Shown piece after piece: positions 40,249-49,887 of a stretch of 64,000 nt of DNA. Source of the stretch: Paenibacillus sp. FSL R7-0204. GTDB lineage: Bacteria; Bacillota; Bacilli; Paenibacillales; Paenibacillaceae. Below the pieces are notes generated by a model that was given only the letters and a program-made list of their open reading frames with translations, searched no databases and was not told the DNA's origin. A program made the position numbers and the translations under genes. How positions within the stretch are numbered: position 1 is the first letter of the stretch; every line of letters begins with the position of its first letter. The DNA lies in NCBI RefSeq assembly GCF_038002225.1, contig NZ_JBBOCA010000001.1, forward strand, positions 620,001 to 684,000. The letters are read 5' to 3'.

Positions 40249-41745
40249 TTCACGAATCTCCTCCTGTGTTGCGCCTCTCTCTCCGGTATGAATCCAGCTG
40301 TTGGTGACCGCATTGTAGTGGTAATCCTGGCTCCATTCAGCAATATTGCTGACGATAGACTGTACGGCAAAAATCATATGCTCCACCTCGCGCCCGGTCA
40401 TAATCGGGTGTAGGGACAGGCGGACCCAGCCCGGCTTCAGCGACTGGTCCCCGGCGTGGATCGCCTGGATGAATGCCTGGGACTTCGCAGGGTTCAGCCC
40501 GAGCAGCTGGTGGCCGTACGGACCGGCACAGGAGCAGCCGCCGCGTGCCTGAATGCCGAAGCGGTCATTGAGCAGCCTTACCGCGAGATTGTAATGAATC
40601 TCCTTCAGCGTGAAGGAGACAATGCCATGCCGCTTACGGTGCGTGCCCTCCAGCACAGAGCAGCCGGGAATCTGCTCCAGCCCTGAGAGCAGCCTCCGGC
40701 ATAGCTCCTGTTCGCGGATGATCATATATTGTCCGGTTCCGTTCATCTGCTCCTTCAGCTTCACGCAGAGGGCGGTGCGGATCGCCTGGAGGAAGCCGGG
40801 GGTGCCCCCGTCCTCGCGCACCTCAACATCATCAATGTAGCGGCGTCCGCCCCAGCGGTTCACCCATACCACGGTGCCGCCGCCGGGCTCATCCGGCAGC
40901 CGGCTGGTGCTAAGCGCGGTGTCGAACAGCAGCACGCCGCCGGTTCCCGGGCCGCCGAGGAATTTATGCGGTGAGAAGAAGATGGCATCCAGCTTCTCCA
41001 GCGGGGCTGCCGGATGCATATTGATCTCCTGATAAGGGGCACTGGCTGCGAAATCGACGAAGCATACCCCTCCATACTGGTGCATGAGCGTAGCAAGCTG
41101 GTGATATGGGGTCTCTATGCCGGTGACATTGGAGCAGGCGGTGAAGGACCCGATCTTGAAGCGGCGGTTCCGGTAGACCTGCAGCAGCTCCCCGAGCCGC
41201 TGTAGGTCTACTTCTCCGCCCGGCCCGGAGGGGACGGTAACCACATCGCCGAAGCTCTCCTGCCAGGGCAGCAGATTGGAATGATGCTCCATATGGCTGA
41301 CGAAGATGACCGGGCGATCCTCCGGTGTGCAGAGGTACTCCTGCTTCAGCCATTCCGGCAGCTTCAGGCCCATGATGCGCAGCAGCTTGTTCACCGCGCC
41401 GGTGGTGCCGTTGCCGCAGAAGAGCAGTGCATCTGCGGGAGCGGCATTCACATGATGCCGGATGATGCTCCGTGCTTCGTGGTAAGCGAGGGTCATGGTC
41501 AGGCCCGTGGTGTTGGAGTCGGTATGCGGATTGCTGACATAGGGGCCGAAGCTCTCCTGTATTTTGCGCTCGATCGGCTCATACAGACGGCCGCTGGCCG
41601 TCCAGTCGGCATACAGCAGCGGCTGCCGTCCGTAGGGGGTGGAGATCAGATGGCGGCTGCCGACCGTGTGCTCACGGAATGCCGCGAAATGCACTTGCAG
41701 TGAAGACGGCGCGTCTGCCGCAGCGGCGCGGTGAATACTCAGCAC
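40234..41745 (-). CDS. Class V PLP-dependent aminotransferase / cysteine-desulfurase-like enzyme
   Basis: A protein of about 503 residues. The PLP lysine lies in FFSPHKFLGGPGTGG. LFCGNGTTGAVNKLLR binds the phosphate, SHMEHHSNLLPW and VCFVDFAASAPY bind the ring, and RGGCSCAGPYG near the C-terminus holds cysteines at a place comparable to the mobile loop of desulfurases. The protein is about 100 residues longer than typical NifS/SufS, so it may not be a housekeeping desulfurase. I choose the GTG at 41745 (GGAGGG seven bases before); the TTG at 41751 is too close. The DsrE-like gene upstream on the same strand suggests sulfur chemistry. Confidence 0.82.
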   Translation of the reverse strand: MLSIHRAAAADAPSSLQVHFAAFREHTVGSRHLISTPYGRQPLLYADWTASGRLYEPIERKIQESFGPYVSNPHTDSNTTGLTMTLAYHEARSIIRHHVNAAPADALLFCGNGTTGAVNKLLRIMGLKLPEWLKQEYLCTPEDRPVIFVSHMEHHSNLLPWQESFGDVVTVPSGPGGEVDLQRLGELLQVYRNRRFKIGSFTACSNVTGIETPYHQLATLMHQYGGVCFVDFAASAPYQEINMHPAAPLEKLDAIFFSPHKFLGGPGTGGVLLFDTALSTSRLPDEPGGGTVVWVNRWGGRRYIDDVEVREDGGTPGFLQAIRTALCVKLKEQMNGTGQYMIIREQELCRRLLSGLEQIPGCSVLEGTHRKRHGIVSFTLKEIHYNLAVRLLNDRFGIQARGGCSCAGPYGHQLLGLNPAKSQAFIQAIHAGDQSLKPGWVRLSLHPIMTGREVEHMIFAVQSIVSNIAEWSQDYHYNAVTNSWIHTGERGATQEEIRELFVL

Positions 41746-41781
41746 GGACAATCCCTCCAGGCAATGAATGCTCTATCAATC

Positions 41782-41872
41782 AGACGGATTCCGGCAGGCG
41801 CTGGTGCTGCGCAAGGCAAGTATCGTATGAGTCGCAGCCTCTGCGTGCCCGCCGGGCGTAACCGATCCGTCT
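41782..41872 (-). other. Strongly structured leader between the DsrE-like and aminotransferase genes
   Basis: On the minus strand an outer helix (41865-41872 with 41782-41789, perfect 8 bp) encloses a 9-bp helix with one G-U pair (41847-41855 with 41791-41799) and an inner hairpin CGCAG-AGG-CUGCG (41845-41833). No T-run follows, so it does not look like a terminator. It lies 37 bases before the GTG of the aminotransferase gene. I cannot match it to a known riboswitch class. Confidence 0.4.
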
Positions 41873-41925
41873 TCGTCTGCCTCAGTATATGCCCGGTGGT
41901 GTAATTAGGTTAAAGCCCATAGCCA

Positions 41926-42402
41926 TCAGATAAAGAGCTGGATATCACTCTCCAGCGCATCCTTCAGATACGCGGCGGCATCGATAATCTCCACCTCGGG
42001 CAGCAGCTCCTCCGGCTTGAAGCCCATGATCTCCACCGAGAGCTTGCAGGCGTAGAACTTGATGTTCTTTTTGCGTGCCCCCTTCAGGAAATGGATCAGC
42101 TTCGGTGCCCCCTGATCCTCCATCATCTCCTCCAGCATCAGCTTGCCAAGCCCGCTGAAGTTCATCCGCGAGAGCGGCAGCTGCTCCGGCCCCTTGGGAG
42201 TAATGACATCCATCAGCTTCTCGTAGATACTCTTATCCTCTAGCGTCATAGTCTCCGGGTCGCGGACGAGAAACAGCCCCCAGAACGAGAAGAACATCGT
42301 AACCTCCACCTCAATATCCCTTGCCGCATTCGCCAGAATCAGCCCGGCCATCGCCTTGTCATACTCTCCGCTGAACATTAGCAGATTTAGTTTTTTGCCC
42401 AT
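41926..42402 (-). CDS. DsrE/DsrF-like family protein
   Basis: A 158-residue soluble protein with the DsrE fold: a first strand and loop LNLLMFSGEYDKAMAGLILANAA (in two conserved pieces), then FFSFWGLFLV, and the conserved cysteine in FYACKLSVEIMGF (about 120). DsrE/TusD-type proteins carry or transfer sulfur as persulfide, though many Bacillota members are uncharacterised. GGAGGG precedes the ATG. It is located just upstream of a desulfurase-like enzyme on the same strand, which fits a sulfur relay, but that link is only contextual. Confidence 0.85.
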   Translation of the reverse strand: MGKKLNLLMFSGEYDKAMAGLILANAARDIEVEVTMFFSFWGLFLVRDPETMTLEDKSIYEKLMDVITPKGPEQLPLSRMNFSGLGKLMLEEMMEDQGAPKLIHFLKGARKKNIKFYACKLSVEIMGFKPEELLPEVEIIDAAAYLKDALESDIQLFI

Positions 42403-42643
42403 TCATCAGCCCTCCATCAGTATCCATAGAATGTCTTTAGTATGGTTAGGGAGAGGGGAAGTATGCCTGCGAAAATGTCAAGCTGCAAAATCCTGAAGTT
42501 AGGAAGCGTTGAGCAATATGGCTCTTATACTGGCTATAGGAAATGATGGGAAACGTCCGGAAATGGATGTATAATCTAGGAAAGCTGCAACAGGTGACGG
42601 AATTCAGTTAATAAGTACAGGACGGGCTGGTGGGGATAAAGAT

Positions 42644-43744
42644 ATGACAGCTACTATTGTTGAGAATACCCTTGGTATATTTTCCTTATGCTTGACCATC
42701 AGCTTTGCGAAGAAGAATAACGTCGTTAACCGTCAAAAAACCAAAATTTATTTGTGTGCGGCGGTTACCACCATTGTTTTGCTGTTGTTGGAGACCGGAA
42801 CAGTCTATCTTGGGAATAACAGTAGCGCAAGCTATGTAATTCCGCACCGGATTATGAATAGTCTGGGCTTTTCTCTTAGCCCCCTTGTGCCCTTGCTTTT
42901 GCTTTATCTAAACAGGAACAGCAAACGTAGCGTCCTTAGTAGCCTGCTGCTGTGGACACCGCTCCTTATCAATGCATGTATATGTATGCTTAGCTACCGG
43001 ACAGCTTGGGTTTTTGATGTAGATGCCACAGGCCATTATATACGCGGGAGCTTCTTTATGTTGCCGGCAATCGTAAGTACGTATTATGTTATTGGGCTCA
43101 CCACGGCTCTTCTGAGAAATCACGCAGGATACGAACAGGAGGATAATAAGGTATTAATCCTCATTTTACTAGTGCCTGTCCTATGCATGGTGATCCAAAT
43201 CATGTATGCCGATATCATCGTGATATGGGCAAGCGTCGCAATATCCCTGTTGATGTACTATATTTATCTGCGTGAGCTGCAGTTTACTTATGATGCACCT
43301 ACCCTGATCAAGAATCGTGCTGCATTTGAAAAGGCTATAGAACATTACGGAAATACCAGCGAGCAAGTGGTGGTTGTGGTCATAGATTTGAATCAATTAA
43401 AGACAATCAATGACTGCTTTGGACATACTGCCGGAGATGAAGCCATTCTGGATTGTGCAAATGTCATTAAACAGAGCTTCAAGGGCATCGGCAGCCCTTT
43501 TAGAATCGGCGGTGATGAATTTTGTGTGCTGTGCAAGGATATACCGGCGGCGGAAGTGGACAGGGCTTTGAATGAGCTGGATCATGCGGCCAAAGATATC
43601 AACCGCAACCGGGTATTCCCCATTGTGCTTGCGTATGGATACTCTGTTTTTATTACAAGGGGCCGGGATAATATTCATACCGTTTTTACGTATGCCGACA
43701 AGGCAATGTACGAGCACAAGTCCATGCTCAAGACTTCTGTATAG
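42644..43744 (+). CDS. Membrane diguanylate cyclase (GGDEF), no I-site
   Basis: A 366-residue protein with about six helices in residues 1-205 (a sensor region I do not recognise) and a GGDEF domain at about 215-360. The catalytic motif is intact (FRIGGDEF), as are VVIDLNQLKTINDCFGH and AYGYSVF. The RxxD inhibitory site expected five residues before GGDEF is absent (KGIGSP), so product feedback inhibition is unlikely. It should synthesise c-di-GMP in response to a membrane signal. It is monocistronic; GGTGGGGAT precedes the ATG. Confidence 0.85.
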   Translation: MTATIVENTLGIFSLCLTISFAKKNNVVNRQKTKIYLCAAVTTIVLLLLETGTVYLGNNSSASYVIPHRIMNSLGFSLSPLVPLLLLYLNRNSKRSVLSSLLLWTPLLINACICMLSYRTAWVFDVDATGHYIRGSFFMLPAIVSTYYVIGLTTALLRNHAGYEQEDNKVLILILLVPVLCMVIQIMYADIIVIWASVAISLLMYYIYLRELQFTYDAPTLIKNRAAFEKAIEHYGNTSEQVVVVVIDLNQLKTINDCFGHTAGDEAILDCANVIKQSFKGIGSPFRIGGDEFCVLCKDIPAAEVDRALNELDHAAKDINRNRVFPIVLAYGYSVFITRGRDNIHTVFTYADKAMYEHKSMLKTSV

Positions 43745-43790
43745 TAACAGTACAGCATATTCGATGCTTGAATTCACTTCATATCGCGGG

Positions 43791-44114
43791 TTATTCTTTA
43801 TTGTTCTCCTGCTGATCTGCTGCAGACTGGGTCTGACGGGCATTGTCATAGCGGCGGGCGGACAGCCAGATGCTGCCGGTGAACAGGACGATCAGGCCGA
43901 GGATAATGCCGAAGCGCCAGTCTCCGGCCTTGAAGTTGAGCTGAAGGACGGTAAGCACCAGGGCGACCTGGGTCCAGACGAGGGTCCGTTTGCGGAAGGC
44001 GGTAATGTCTCCGGCCATCTTCGGCATGCCGCGGATAATCCGGTACGCCAGGAGGGCGAGGATCAGCGCAAACAGGGCGGTTCCGGCCATTTCGCCGGTA
44101 GTCAATTTATTCAT
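43791..44114 (-). CDS. Small membrane protein of unknown function
   Basis: A protein of about 107 residues with three predicted helices (about 8-25, 43-60, 68-86) and a polar Gln/Asn-rich tail ending QQENNKE. The ATG at 44114 has AAAGGA upstream; the frame is open nine codons further with no better start. I do not recognise a family. It is convergent with the GGDEF gene at 42644 and downstream of the GGDEF-EAL gene at 44198 on the same strand, though the gap of about 80 bases does not prove an operon. Confidence 0.65.
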   Translation of the reverse strand: MNKLTTGEMAGTALFALILALLAYRIIRGMPKMAGDITAFRKRTLVWTQVALVLTVLQLNFKAGDWRFGIILGLIVLFTGSIWLSARRYDNARQTQSAADQQENNKE

Positions 44115-44197
44115 GGTCTCAGAATCCTTTCGGGTTAACATCGGATGAAGCTAATTATAACGATCCCCATACCCGCGTGCAAAGCATCCTGACAGCT

Positions 44198-46342
44198 TCA
44201 GGAGACCAGCTTGCGGATCTCATCAGCAGGCAGCGGAGGGAAGAACAGGAATCCCTGAATATGCGGGCAATTATGCTGCACCAGGAAGGCCAGCTGCTCC
44301 TGCGTCTCGACCCCTTCGGCAATCAGGTCATAGCCAAGCTGGGAGGCGACGAAGACGATCGATTTGATAATGGTCTCATCTATGGAGCTGACGCCGATGC
44401 CGGTGATGAAGGTGCGGTCAATCTTGATTTTGTTCACGGGAAAATGCTTCAGATAATTCAGCGACGAATATTTTGTGCCGAAATCATCGATGGAGACGAT
44501 GATCCCGTGATCGCGCATCTGCTGCAGCAGCGGATAATGCTCCTCCAGCAGTGCGGTGCTCTCGGTAATCTCGAATTCCAGCACACCGGTATCCAGCCCG
44601 TACTCGTCAAGCACGGCGAACAGATTCTCGATCAGGTTGCGGTTGTAGAACCAGCTGTTGGAGATATTGATTGAGGTCCGCAGCACCGGCATCCCCAGGC
44701 TGCGCCACTCGCAGAGCTGGCGGCACACCTCACGCAGCACCCAGTCGGTCAGCTGGATCATCAGCCCGGCTTCTTCGACGGCAGTGATGAACGTCCCTGG
44801 TCCAATCAGTCCCTTCTCGGGGTGATTCCAGCGGATCAGCGCCTCTATGCCGATCATTTCCCCTGTGATGGCGTTGATCTGGGGTTGATAATACAGCACG
44901 AATTCTTCCCGTTCCAGGGCGGAGTGCAGATATTTGGCGATCATCGTCTTCTGCTCCAGCTTCTCGCGCAGCTCCCAGTCGAAGATGAAGTAATTGGTGT
45001 CCTCCTGCGACTTGGCCTGATACATCGACATATCGGCGAATTTCAGCAGATCATCCGTATTCTGCGAATGCTCGGGGTACAGGGAGATGCCAATGCTGGT
45101 GGACAGGCTCAGATGTGCTCCCGAGATCAGGAGAGTCTGTGCGATCAGCGTGCTGATCCGCCCGGCGATCACAGGAATATCCGTGTGCGGCAGACCCGCG
45201 AAGATCATCACGAATTCATCTCCGCCGGTACGGGCGAACAGCTTGAAGGGCAGGCTCCCGGATTTGAGCCGTCCGGCCAGGGTCTTGATCACCTGATCCC
45301 CCGTAGAGTGGCCGAGCGTATCATTAATCTCCTTGAACCGGTTCAGGTCGAAAAAGAATAAGGTATAGGTCTGTGTGGGCTCCGAGCTCTGCAGCAGACG
45401 CTCGAATTCGTCCATGAAGAACCGCCGGTTGGGGATCTCCGTCAGACTGTCGTAGTGCGCAAGCTTTTCATAGAGACGCTTGGAAATACGCAGGTCCCGG
45501 GTCCGGATTCTGACCACCCGTTCCAGCTCGCGGTTGAAGCGGCTCTGATACCAGAAAATATATAGAATGAAGGCAATCACCAGCAGAAAAGCAATATCGA
45601 TCCACAGCACGCTGAGCAGCACCTGCCATTTCTTGTGGGAGGGCAGGGAGATCCCCATCAGCCAGTGCTGATTATAGGTGTTCACGGGAACGGTGAGCTG
45701 CGGGTCCTTCGTATGGGCTTCATTGCCGAACAGGAAGGTATGATCCTTGGCAGTGACATAGATATTGCTGTCCTTATACACCAGCTGGTTAATGATATTA
45801 TCGATCTTCACGGTAACGGAGACGATGCCCTCCAGAGAGTTGTCCTTATAGATGGCCTGCCGGATCACCATGCCATAGCCGCCCTGGGCAAGTGTACGCG
45901 GACCGTCTATTGTAATGCTGCGGGAACGGATCGTTTCTTGGATCATGCCGGGAGAGGCCAGGGAGGAATCCAGCAGCAGGCTTCTGCCCAGCAGTGACGA
46001 ATTGCCTTCAAGCGGGTAGAGGTAGCGGATCAGACCATCCGGAGCGATCATGATATTCGTGACGTTGCTGGTGTTCTTGGCGTGCGCGGTGACCAGGTAG
46101 CTCTGGATTAGTGCGGGGTCGGCATCGAAGCCGACGGTTTGGATAAAGGAGCTGACCCCTTTCACAATGGCCACCCGCTCTTCGATGTTCGAGGCCAGCA
46201 TGACCGCCTGTGAGGCCAGATCCGCCTTCTCGGCTCTATATTCCCGGGCCAGGGATACGGAATAGTAATAGAACAGGCAGAGCTGCAGGACGATGATGAA
46301 GCCGATAATGATGCTTAAAGGCTTTTTACTAAGGAAAGCCAT
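44198..46342 (-). CDS. CHASE-GGDEF-EAL c-di-GMP protein
   Basis: A 714-residue membrane protein. Helix of about 9-30, an extracytoplasmic CHASE-type sensor of about 60-240 (GVSSFIQTVGFDADP, IRQAIYKD), a second helix of about 245-268, GGDEF (about 300-455, RTGGDEF) and EAL (about 470-714). The EAL catalytic set is present: IEALIRW, EITES, SIDDFGT, IKIDRTFI, AEGVET. Both halves look competent, so it could synthesise or degrade c-di-GMP; the balance cannot be judged from sequence. There is no RxxD before GGDEF (KLFARTGGDEF). Confidence 0.88.
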   Translation of the reverse strand: MAFLSKKPLSIIIGFIIVLQLCLFYYYSVSLAREYRAEKADLASQAVMLASNIEERVAIVKGVSSFIQTVGFDADPALIQSYLVTAHAKNTSNVTNIMIAPDGLIRYLYPLEGNSSLLGRSLLLDSSLASPGMIQETIRSRSITIDGPRTLAQGGYGMVIRQAIYKDNSLEGIVSVTVKIDNIINQLVYKDSNIYVTAKDHTFLFGNEAHTKDPQLTVPVNTYNQHWLMGISLPSHKKWQVLLSVLWIDIAFLLVIAFILYIFWYQSRFNRELERVVRIRTRDLRISKRLYEKLAHYDSLTEIPNRRFFMDEFERLLQSSEPTQTYTLFFFDLNRFKEINDTLGHSTGDQVIKTLAGRLKSGSLPFKLFARTGGDEFVMIFAGLPHTDIPVIAGRISTLIAQTLLISGAHLSLSTSIGISLYPEHSQNTDDLLKFADMSMYQAKSQEDTNYFIFDWELREKLEQKTMIAKYLHSALEREEFVLYYQPQINAITGEMIGIEALIRWNHPEKGLIGPGTFITAVEEAGLMIQLTDWVLREVCRQLCEWRSLGMPVLRTSINISNSWFYNRNLIENLFAVLDEYGLDTGVLEFEITESTALLEEHYPLLQQMRDHGIIVSIDDFGTKYSSLNYLKHFPVNKIKIDRTFITGIGVSSIDETIIKSIVFVASQLGYDLIAEGVETQEQLAFLVQHNCPHIQGFLFFPPLPADEIRKLVS

Positions 46343-46600
46343 GGATTGCCCCCGATACCGGAAAAATAAAAGCCGCAGATGTCAAAGTGATAATAAGCGG
46401 TTCCTAGACCGCAGGGAGATGTCGATAAATGTCGTTTGGGTTTCTATAGCATGTCATTATTATCGTGTTTGCGCAAGGGAATTCCTAACAAAACCCGCCT
46501 GAATCCAAAAACGGATAAACACCGTCTGCATAAAAGGGCAGTAAGCATTTATCCGAGTTTTTTGACAGAGGGCATGGCCCTGCCCGGCTGGAAACCGGAG

Positions 46601-47224
46601 CTATTTTTTGAAGATGCCCAGCGGGGCCCCAATCGGCAGGAAGGTACGTCCGAAGTGGGCGTTGAGCACAGATGCGCCGCAGCCGTATAGGGATACGATA
46701 CCGATCGCCATTTCCGATACGGCAGCCAGCTTGTGGAAGAATTCCGCAGCGACGCCGAAGGCATCCATCGAGAGTCCGAGGAACAGGAAGTCGATCAGGA
46801 TGAAGATAATGAGCAGTACGCGGTTCGCCTCAACGGCGCCGAGCGTCATGAAGAGGGTGAACACAAGATATCCTGCAAAAACAAATCCCAGCTGCTTGGG
46901 GTCAACGCCCTCTGCCAGCACTGCACCGAATACACCGAGCTTGATCAGCCAGCTTGCTCCCATGCCGAACCAGAAGAACGCATAGGCGCCGAAGGCAGTC
47001 ATGCCGAAGGTGTTGTTGTGCTTGGCATCCTGGATGGATGCGAATAGCTGGGCGAAGGCTCCAAGGAAGATAGCCCAAGGAATACAGTAGCTGAGACCTG
47101 TTGTAATTTCGAGCTTTTGTGAAGAAGCGACCAGGGTAACGATGGCTAGTCCGAATAAGCCGATGGCGCTGGGGTCGGCGGTAACGATTTTGACGGACTG
47201 TGCGGTGTGCGGTTGCGCTGACAT
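46601..47224 (-). CDS. Acetate uptake transporter family protein (GPR1/FUN34/YaaH)
   Basis: A protein of about 207 residues with six helices. The family's first-helix NPAPLGL motif appears as the variant ADPSAIGLFGLA (about 18-29). Later features are CIPWAIFLGAFAQLFAS and YAFFWFGMGASWL. YaaH/SatP proteins move acetate or succinate across the membrane, and the variant motif may alter selectivity. I choose the ATG at 47224 with GGAGG upstream; the TTG further up lies inside that site. It is encoded singly. A 13-bp hairpin lies just upstream at 47264. Confidence 0.87.
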   Translation of the reverse strand: MSAQPHTAQSVKIVTADPSAIGLFGLAIVTLVASSQKLEITTGLSYCIPWAIFLGAFAQLFASIQDAKHNNTFGMTAFGAYAFFWFGMGASWLIKLGVFGAVLAEGVDPKQLGFVFAGYLVFTLFMTLGAVEANRVLLIIFILIDFLFLGLSMDAFGVAAEFFHKLAAVSEMAIGIVSLYGCGASVLNAHFGRTFLPIGAPLGIFKK

Positions 47225-47263
47225 AACAATGAAAGCCTCCAATTTTCATAAGTGTTCGCATAG

Positions 47264-47295
47264 GATAACAGCACCCTAAGCCGGGTGCTGTTATC
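47264..47295. terminator. 13-bp hairpin between the GGDEF-EAL and acetate transporter genes
   Basis: GATAACAGCACCC (47264-47276) pairs perfectly with GGGTGCTGTTATC (47283-47295), loop TAAGCC. No T-run follows on the minus strand, so it may be a weak terminator of the gene at 47347 or a structured leader of the transporter gene. Confidence 0.5.
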
Positions 47296-47346
47296 AGCCT
47301 GCCTATCATATCATATCGCCAGTAGCTTGCCTATAAAAGAAGTCGC

Positions 47347-49716
47347 TTATCGCCCGGTGTAATAATTACCTTGCTCCAGAAAAGAATACAGCGCCTGGGC
47401 CTGAAGCGGCCGGCTGATATAGTAACCCTGAAGCTCGTCGCTGCCCAGCTCCCGCAGCATATCGAATTGCTCTCTATGCTCGATGCCTTCCGAGACTACG
47501 CGCAGCCCCAGATTATGGCTCAGCTCGATTATCGCCTTGACGAGCACATCCCCTTGGGCCTCCCGTGACATCTCGGAGATGAAGGAGCGGTCAATCTTGA
47601 TCACATCCACCGGGAAGCGGCGCAGATAGCTGAGGGAGGAGAAGCCGGTACCGAAATCATCCAGCGAGATCCGGAACCCGTGGGCCCGAAGCTGCTGCAA
47701 CGACAGGAAGATGCCGTCCCCGGAGACGAGCACGCTCTCCGTGATTTCCAGCTCCAGGCTGGAGGCCGGCAGCTCATATTCATCCAGCAGCTCTAAGAGC
47801 AGCTCCAGCAGGCCCGGCTGCATGAGCTGCAGCGCGGAGATATTCACTGCGGCGGTAAGCTCAAGCCCCCGGCTGCGGAAATCGCGCATATCCGAGCAGA
47901 CCTGGCGCAGCACCCAGCTGCCGATGCCGACAATGGAGCCGCTGCTCTCCGCCAGCGGAATGAATTCGGCCGGAGAGATATTGCCATAGCCCGGATTGTT
48001 CCAGCGCAGCAGGGCCTCCACCTTGGATACCTGCAGCTGTCCCGTGCTGAGAATCGGCTGGTAGTGCAGCTCGAACTCGTTCCCGGCGGCAGCGGAGAGG
48101 AGCTGCTGGGCCAGTACTTTTTTGCGCCGGATGCCTGCTTCGAGATCCTCTGAATACTGGAAAATGTTATTGCGGCCGGTCTCCTTAACATGGAACATGG
48201 CCAGGTCTGCCTGCTTGACCAGATCATCGGCGTCTTCCCCGTTCTGCGGATAAATACTGATGCCGATGCTGGCGGTATTATATAGAAGATGTCCCTTGAT
48301 CCGGTGCGGCATGGACAGGGCTTCCTGAATCCGGGAGAGCTGCCGGGCAATGCTGCCTTCATCAGGCACATCGTAGAGCAGAATGGTGAATTCATCCCCG
48401 CCTAGACGGGAGACCACATCATGCTTGCCGACAACCTGTGTGATGCGGAACGCAGTCTCCTTCAGAATAGCATCGCCGAAGTCATGGCCGAGGGTATCGT
48501 TCACCGTCTTGAAATGATCCAGATCAATGAAGACCAGCACAATTTGGCGGTCACTGCCCTTGACGGCGGCAATTGCTTCATTTAATTTGTCAAAAAACAG
48601 CGAGCGGTTGGGCAGCCGGGTCAGCGGGTCCAGCATCGATTGCTGCCGCAGCTCGTCCTGGGTCTGCTCCAGCGAATCAATCATCCGGTTGAATTCGACC
48701 TCAACCTCGCTGAATTCATCCTGCCCGGAGCTGGGAATCCGGATTGACAGATCCTTGCTGCTGCCGATTCTACGGATGTTGCGGACCAGAGAAGACATTC
48801 TTCTCAGAATGAACCGGTTCACGAAGAGGATGCTTGCGCCCAGCATTAACATAATGGAGATAAAATAGAACATACGGAAGGTGGAGAGCGACTTGAGCCC
48901 GCTGTTGTAGAACTGGCGGGGCTCCTTCAGGGTGAGGACCATTCCGGGATCGCCGAACAGATCGTCTAGTACAGTATGAATGCACATCTGCCCTTCCGAG
49001 ACAGGGCTGGTCCAGACGCGTTGACCTCCGCTGTCCGCAAGCAGAGGGGTGGTAAGGCGTGACATCTTCATCGTGGACAGGGTATCCTCCCAGATCTGCG
49101 CGATTCCGTCCTGGTGCAGCATCCGTCCGGCAATGGCCGTTCCGATGAACGGCTTGTCCTTGCTGCTGTTAAGAATAGGGGTAAGAGTAATTAGCATAGT
49201 CCCCTTGTCCAGATTAACGAAGCCGCTCCGGCTCTCGCCGGGAGCTTGCGGCACAGGCAGACGGCTTCGGACCAGCTTCATTAGCGTTAGCTGCTCCTGG
49301 GTTAACGGGGTGACTATTCCTGCCGTCAGATCATAAGAGCCGCCATACAGCGGTTGTCCGTCTAGATCAAGCAGGGCAATCATATCGAAATGATTCTTTG
49401 GATAAGTAGCCGGTTCAAGGCTGCTGCGGATGAAGGCGGCAGCCGTACTGCCGGAGTCAGCAGAGCCGGTAGCCGCTGCGGTCTCCATGAACCGATAGGT
49501 TTCATCCCGGACAGCAACATCGAGGAGTCCCGTTCTCAGGTTCTCCAGCTCTTGATGATAAGCAGCGGTAGCCTTGCTCAGGTTGCGCTTCAGCTCTGCC
49601 TCATCCAGCTTCTCGAAGCGGTTCAGCAGAATCAAATGAAGCATCAGATAGGTGGCACCAATGCCGAGGATAGCGACAAAACTAATGAAGATGATTATTT
49701 TTTTGCGGAGTTTCAT
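47347..49716 (-). CDS. CHASE4-HAMP-GGDEF-EAL c-di-GMP protein
   Basis: A 789-residue membrane protein. Helix of about 8-30, CHASE4-like sensor of about 45-275 (VRDETYRFM; FDMIALLDLDGQPLYGG), helix of about 280-305, HAMP of about 305-360, GGDEF of about 370-530 (SRLGGDEF) and EAL of about 545-785. EAL signature residues are intact: VEALLRW, LEITES, SLDDFGT, IKIDRSFI, SEGIEH. The last of these replaces the more common EGVET. A KHDVVSRL segment before GGDEF lacks a true RxxD I-site. It may switch between synthesis and hydrolysis of c-di-GMP depending on an external signal. Confidence 0.88.
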   Translation of the reverse strand: MKLRKKIIIFISFVAILGIGATYLMLHLILLNRFEKLDEAELKRNLSKATAAYHQELENLRTGLLDVAVRDETYRFMETAAATGSADSGSTAAAFIRSSLEPATYPKNHFDMIALLDLDGQPLYGGSYDLTAGIVTPLTQEQLTLMKLVRSRLPVPQAPGESRSGFVNLDKGTMLITLTPILNSSKDKPFIGTAIAGRMLHQDGIAQIWEDTLSTMKMSRLTTPLLADSGGQRVWTSPVSEGQMCIHTVLDDLFGDPGMVLTLKEPRQFYNSGLKSLSTFRMFYFISIMLMLGASILFVNRFILRRMSSLVRNIRRIGSSKDLSIRIPSSGQDEFSEVEVEFNRMIDSLEQTQDELRQQSMLDPLTRLPNRSLFFDKLNEAIAAVKGSDRQIVLVFIDLDHFKTVNDTLGHDFGDAILKETAFRITQVVGKHDVVSRLGGDEFTILLYDVPDEGSIARQLSRIQEALSMPHRIKGHLLYNTASIGISIYPQNGEDADDLVKQADLAMFHVKETGRNNIFQYSEDLEAGIRRKKVLAQQLLSAAAGNEFELHYQPILSTGQLQVSKVEALLRWNNPGYGNISPAEFIPLAESSGSIVGIGSWVLRQVCSDMRDFRSRGLELTAAVNISALQLMQPGLLELLLELLDEYELPASSLELEITESVLVSGDGIFLSLQQLRAHGFRISLDDFGTGFSSLSYLRRFPVDVIKIDRSFISEMSREAQGDVLVKAIIELSHNLGLRVVSEGIEHREQFDMLRELGSDELQGYYISRPLQAQALYSFLEQGNYYTGR

Positions 49717-49843
49717 CTGATCCCCTTCATTATTTAAGATTTAATAGGAAATAAGTACCATAGATTATAGTGTACCACGATAAGGGAATATTTTGCAGCG
49801 TAAATCTGCCCAAAGTGTCGAATTTTGATGTATAATAATTTAA

Positions 49844-49858
49844 TGATAATCATTATCA
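49844..49858. promoter_or_regulatory. Perfect Fur box
   Basis: TGATAATCATTATCA is a perfect 7-1-7 inverted repeat of the Bacillus-type Fur site. It begins eight bases after a -10-like TATAAT (49831-49836), so bound Fur would cover the transcription start and repress the operon at 49888 when iron is plentiful. Confidence 0.85.
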
Positions 49859-49887
49859 AATCATAATAAAAGGAGATATTTCTTGGC

